From assembly GCF_020166105.1 (NCBI RefSeq), contig NZ_JAIUJY010000004.1, positions 124,001 to 188,000 on the forward strand: DNA of 64,000 nt. The letters run 5' to 3'. This DNA is from Blastococcus sp. LR1. Its GTDB lineage: Bacteria > Actinomycetota > Actinomycetes > Mycobacteriales > Geodermatophilaceae. Both the position numbers and the translations under genes were made by a program. The notes beneath the pieces were generated by a model, which made no database searches, had not been told where the DNA came from, and saw nothing but the letters and a program-made list of their open reading frames with translations. Positions 62,358-64,000 of this stretch are shown piece after piece. Position 1 is the first letter of the stretch, and the number at the start of each line of letters is the position of its first letter.

Positions 62358-64000
62358 ATGAGCACCACCGCCGCCCCCGAGGCGCCCGTCGAGCAGCAGG
62401 GGAAGATGACGCACCGCCAGGTGCTCGAGGCCCTCTCTGGCATGTTGCTGGCGATGTTCGTCGCGTTCCTGTCCGGAACCGTCGTCTCCAACGCCCTGCC
62501 GACGATCATCACCGACCTGCGCGGGACCCAGAACCAGTACACCTGGATCGTCACCGCGACCCTGCTGGCGTCGACGGCGACCACGCCCATCTGGGGCAAG
62601 CTCGCCGACCTGTTCAGCAAGAAGCTGCTCATCCAGCTGTCGATCGTCATCTTCATCATCGGTTCGATGGCCGCCGGGCTCGCCCAGTCCGTCGAGACCC
62701 TCATCGCCTGGCGGGCGGTCCAGGGCCTCGGCCTCGGTGGGCTCCAGGCCCTCGTGCAGATCGCGATCGCCGCGATGATCAGCCCTCGTGAGCGCGGCCG
62801 GTACGCGGGCCTCATGGGTGCGGTCATGGCCGTGGCCACCGTCGGCGGGCCGCTGCTCGGCGGCGTGCTGGTGGACACCAGCTGGCTCGGCTGGCGCTGG
62901 TGCTTCTACGTGGGCGTGCCGTTCGCCGTCATCGCGCTCGTCCTCCTGCAGCGCACGCTGCACCTGCCGGTGACCAAGCGCCGGGTGCGCATCGACTACC
63001 TGGGTGCCACGTTCCTGACCGCGGCCGTCACCTCGCTGCTGATCTGGGTCACCCTGGCCGGCACCCGTTTCGACTGGGCCTCCACCGAGACGGCGATCTT
63101 CCTGACCGGTGCCGCCGCGGCGATCATCGCCTTCCTGATCACCGAGACGCGTGCGGCCGAGCCGATCGTCCCGCTGCGTCTCTTCCGCGACCGCACCACG
63201 ACCCTGGCGGTCATCGCGAGCATCGCCGTCGGCATCGCGATGTTCGGGTCGTCGGTGTTCCTGGGCCAGTACCTGCAGATCTCCCGCGGCTACTCGCCGA
63301 CCGAGGCCGGCCTGCTCACCATCCCGATGGTCGGCGGCCTGCTCGTCTCCTCGACCGTCTCGGGCCTGCTGATCACCAAGTACGGCCGGTGGAAGGGCTT
63401 CCTGGTGGGCGGTTCTGCGCTCGTCCTGGTCGGGTTCGCCCTGCTGTCGACGATCGACCACGAGACGAACATGGTCCTGCTCTGCGGCTTCCTGTTCGTG
63501 CTCGGCACCGGCATCGGCATGACCATGCAGAACCTGGTGCTCGCCGTGCAGAACACCGTGGCAGCCACGGACCTCGGCGCGGCCAGCTCCGCGGTCGCCT
63601 TCTTCCGCAGCCTCGGCGGCACCATCGGCGTCTCGGTGCTCGGTGCGGTGCTGAGCAACCACGTCGCGGAGCTGATCCGCAGCGGCCTGGCGAAGATCCC
63701 GGGTGCGGTCGAGGCGGCTGCCGCGGGCGGCGGCGACGTCGGGCTGGCGGACTTCGCCGACGCCCCCGCGCCGATCCGCGTGCTGATCGCCGCCTCCTAC
63801 GGCGACGCCACCGGGCGGATCTTCCTGATCTCCGCGGTGCTCGCCGTCATCGCCCTCGTGGCGGTCGTGTTCATCAAGGAGATCGCGCTGAGCACCGACA
63901 CCGGTGACGAGCGCGAGGCGGCGGAGCGTGCGGTGGCAGAGCGCGCGGCGGACCGGCGGGTCGTCGATGCGCAGGCCGGGGCCCCGGTGGTCGCCGAAGG
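62358..64000 (+). CDS. DHA2-type MFS multidrug transporter (3' end cut)
   Basis: About 547 residues visible with no stop; the protein runs beyond the window. Fourteen-helix EmrB/QacA-like layout. Motif C (VGGPLLGGVLVD) and the WIVTATLLASTATTPIWGKLAD segment (landmarks) are present and a hydrophilic Glu/Ala/Arg-rich tail follows the last helix from about residue 518. AGGAG lies 5 bases before ATG 62358; ATG at 62307, overlapping the MarR stop, is a longer alternative. Expected to expel hydrophobic cations or other toxic compounds. Confidence 0.92.
   Translation, partial: MSTTAAPEAPVEQQGKMTHRQVLEALSGMLLAMFVAFLSGTVVSNALPTIITDLRGTQNQYTWIVTATLLASTATTPIWGKLADLFSKKLLIQLSIVIFIIGSMAAGLAQSVETLIAWRAVQGLGLGGLQALVQIAIAAMISPRERGRYAGLMGAVMAVATVGGPLLGGVLVDTSWLGWRWCFYVGVPFAVIALVLLQRTLHLPVTKRRVRIDYLGATFLTAAVTSLLIWVTLAGTRFDWASTETAIFLTGAAAAIIAFLITETRAAEPIVPLRLFRDRTTTLAVIASIAVGIAMFGSSVFLGQYLQISRGYSPTEAGLLTIPMVGGLLVSSTVSGLLITKYGRWKGFLVGGSALVLVGFALLSTIDHETNMVLLCGFLFVLGTGIGMTMQNLVLAVQNTVAATDLGAASSAVAFFRSLGGTIGVSVLGAVLSNHVAELIRSGLAKIPGAVEAAAAGGGDVGLADFADAPAPIRVLIAASYGDATGRIFLISAVLAVIALVAVVFIKEIALSTDTGDEREAAERAVAERAADRRVVDAQAGAPVVAE

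Overview
The window is chromosomal DNA from a very GC-rich actinobacterium. The evidence is dense G/C third positions, frequent GTG starts, several apparently leaderless genes, a GTP-type PEP carboxykinase, HspR/MerR control of dnaK, a bifunctional-type dCTP deaminase and an acVLRF1 protein. The gene complement suits the Geodermatophilaceae (Blastococcus/Geodermatophilus/Modestobacter group); that family placement is inference. From memory, the backbone genes pck (+), fadE5-like (-), dcd (+), etfD-like (-) and dnaK-grpE-dnaJ-hspR (+) keep the order and strands of Mycobacterium tuberculosis Rv0211, Rv0244c, Rv0321, Rv0338c and Rv0350-0353. The window therefore looks like an old core segment carrying lineage-specific insertions. 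No phage, integrase, insertion sequence or CRISPR array was seen.

Layout. 0-6.2 kb: FKBP isomerase, CDF metal transporter, a lower-GC patch with an Rhs-repeat relic and an orphan Imm52-like immunity gene, a DsbA/FrnE protein, nitronate monooxygenase, small genes, and an ArsR-SRPBCC pair with a palindromic operator. 6.2-15 kb: pck, an MFS exporter with acVLRF1, a lipoprotein/MDR dehydrogenase/BrkB cluster, and an NlpC/P60 hydrolase behind a 170-nt leader. 15-26 kb: serine hydrolase, a GyrA-coiled-coil-like protein, DUF3253, a secreted alpha/beta hydrolase, and a divergent Lrp-type regulator facing a 2-oxoacid dehydrogenase operon (E1 alpha, E1 beta, E2), then an AGE-family epimerase. 26-32.5 kb: a V4R-like/GAF/GGDEF cyclase, tyrosine phosphatase, a membrane protein resembling the TRADD-N-associated domain, and a decayed MFS transporter. 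32.6-37.5 kb: fadE5-like dehydrogenase, LapA-like protein, TetR regulator and several tiny acidic proteins. 37.5-48.4 kb: methyltransferase plus type III polyketide synthase, a response regulator and GAF histidine kinase, a GGDEF-EAL protein running antisense through tRNA-Gly, a split Aer-like PAS/MCP pair and a subtilase. 48.4-64 kb: dcd, MFS and DUF389 transporters, etfD-like oxidoreductase, PadR-HAAS pair, AbiEi/DUF559-type protein, the dnaK operon, two MarR genes and a DHA2 drug exporter that runs off the end.

How genes work together. FadE5-like dehydrogenase and EtfD-like oxidoreductase are the two ends of one electron path (acyl-CoA to ETF to quinone), and both have the same 15-bp operator-like sequence upstream although they lie 19 kb apart. 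The Lrp-type gene and the 2-oxoacid dehydrogenase operon flank a 16-bp interrupted palindrome. The dnaK operon has a SigH/SigR-type promoter, a weak HAIR-like site and its own HspR gene. The MarR gene next to the exporter has a 17-bp inverted repeat in its promoter. Two families of dispersed palindromic repeats punctuate the intergenic regions, and a 21-C homopolymer sits between dnaK and grpE.
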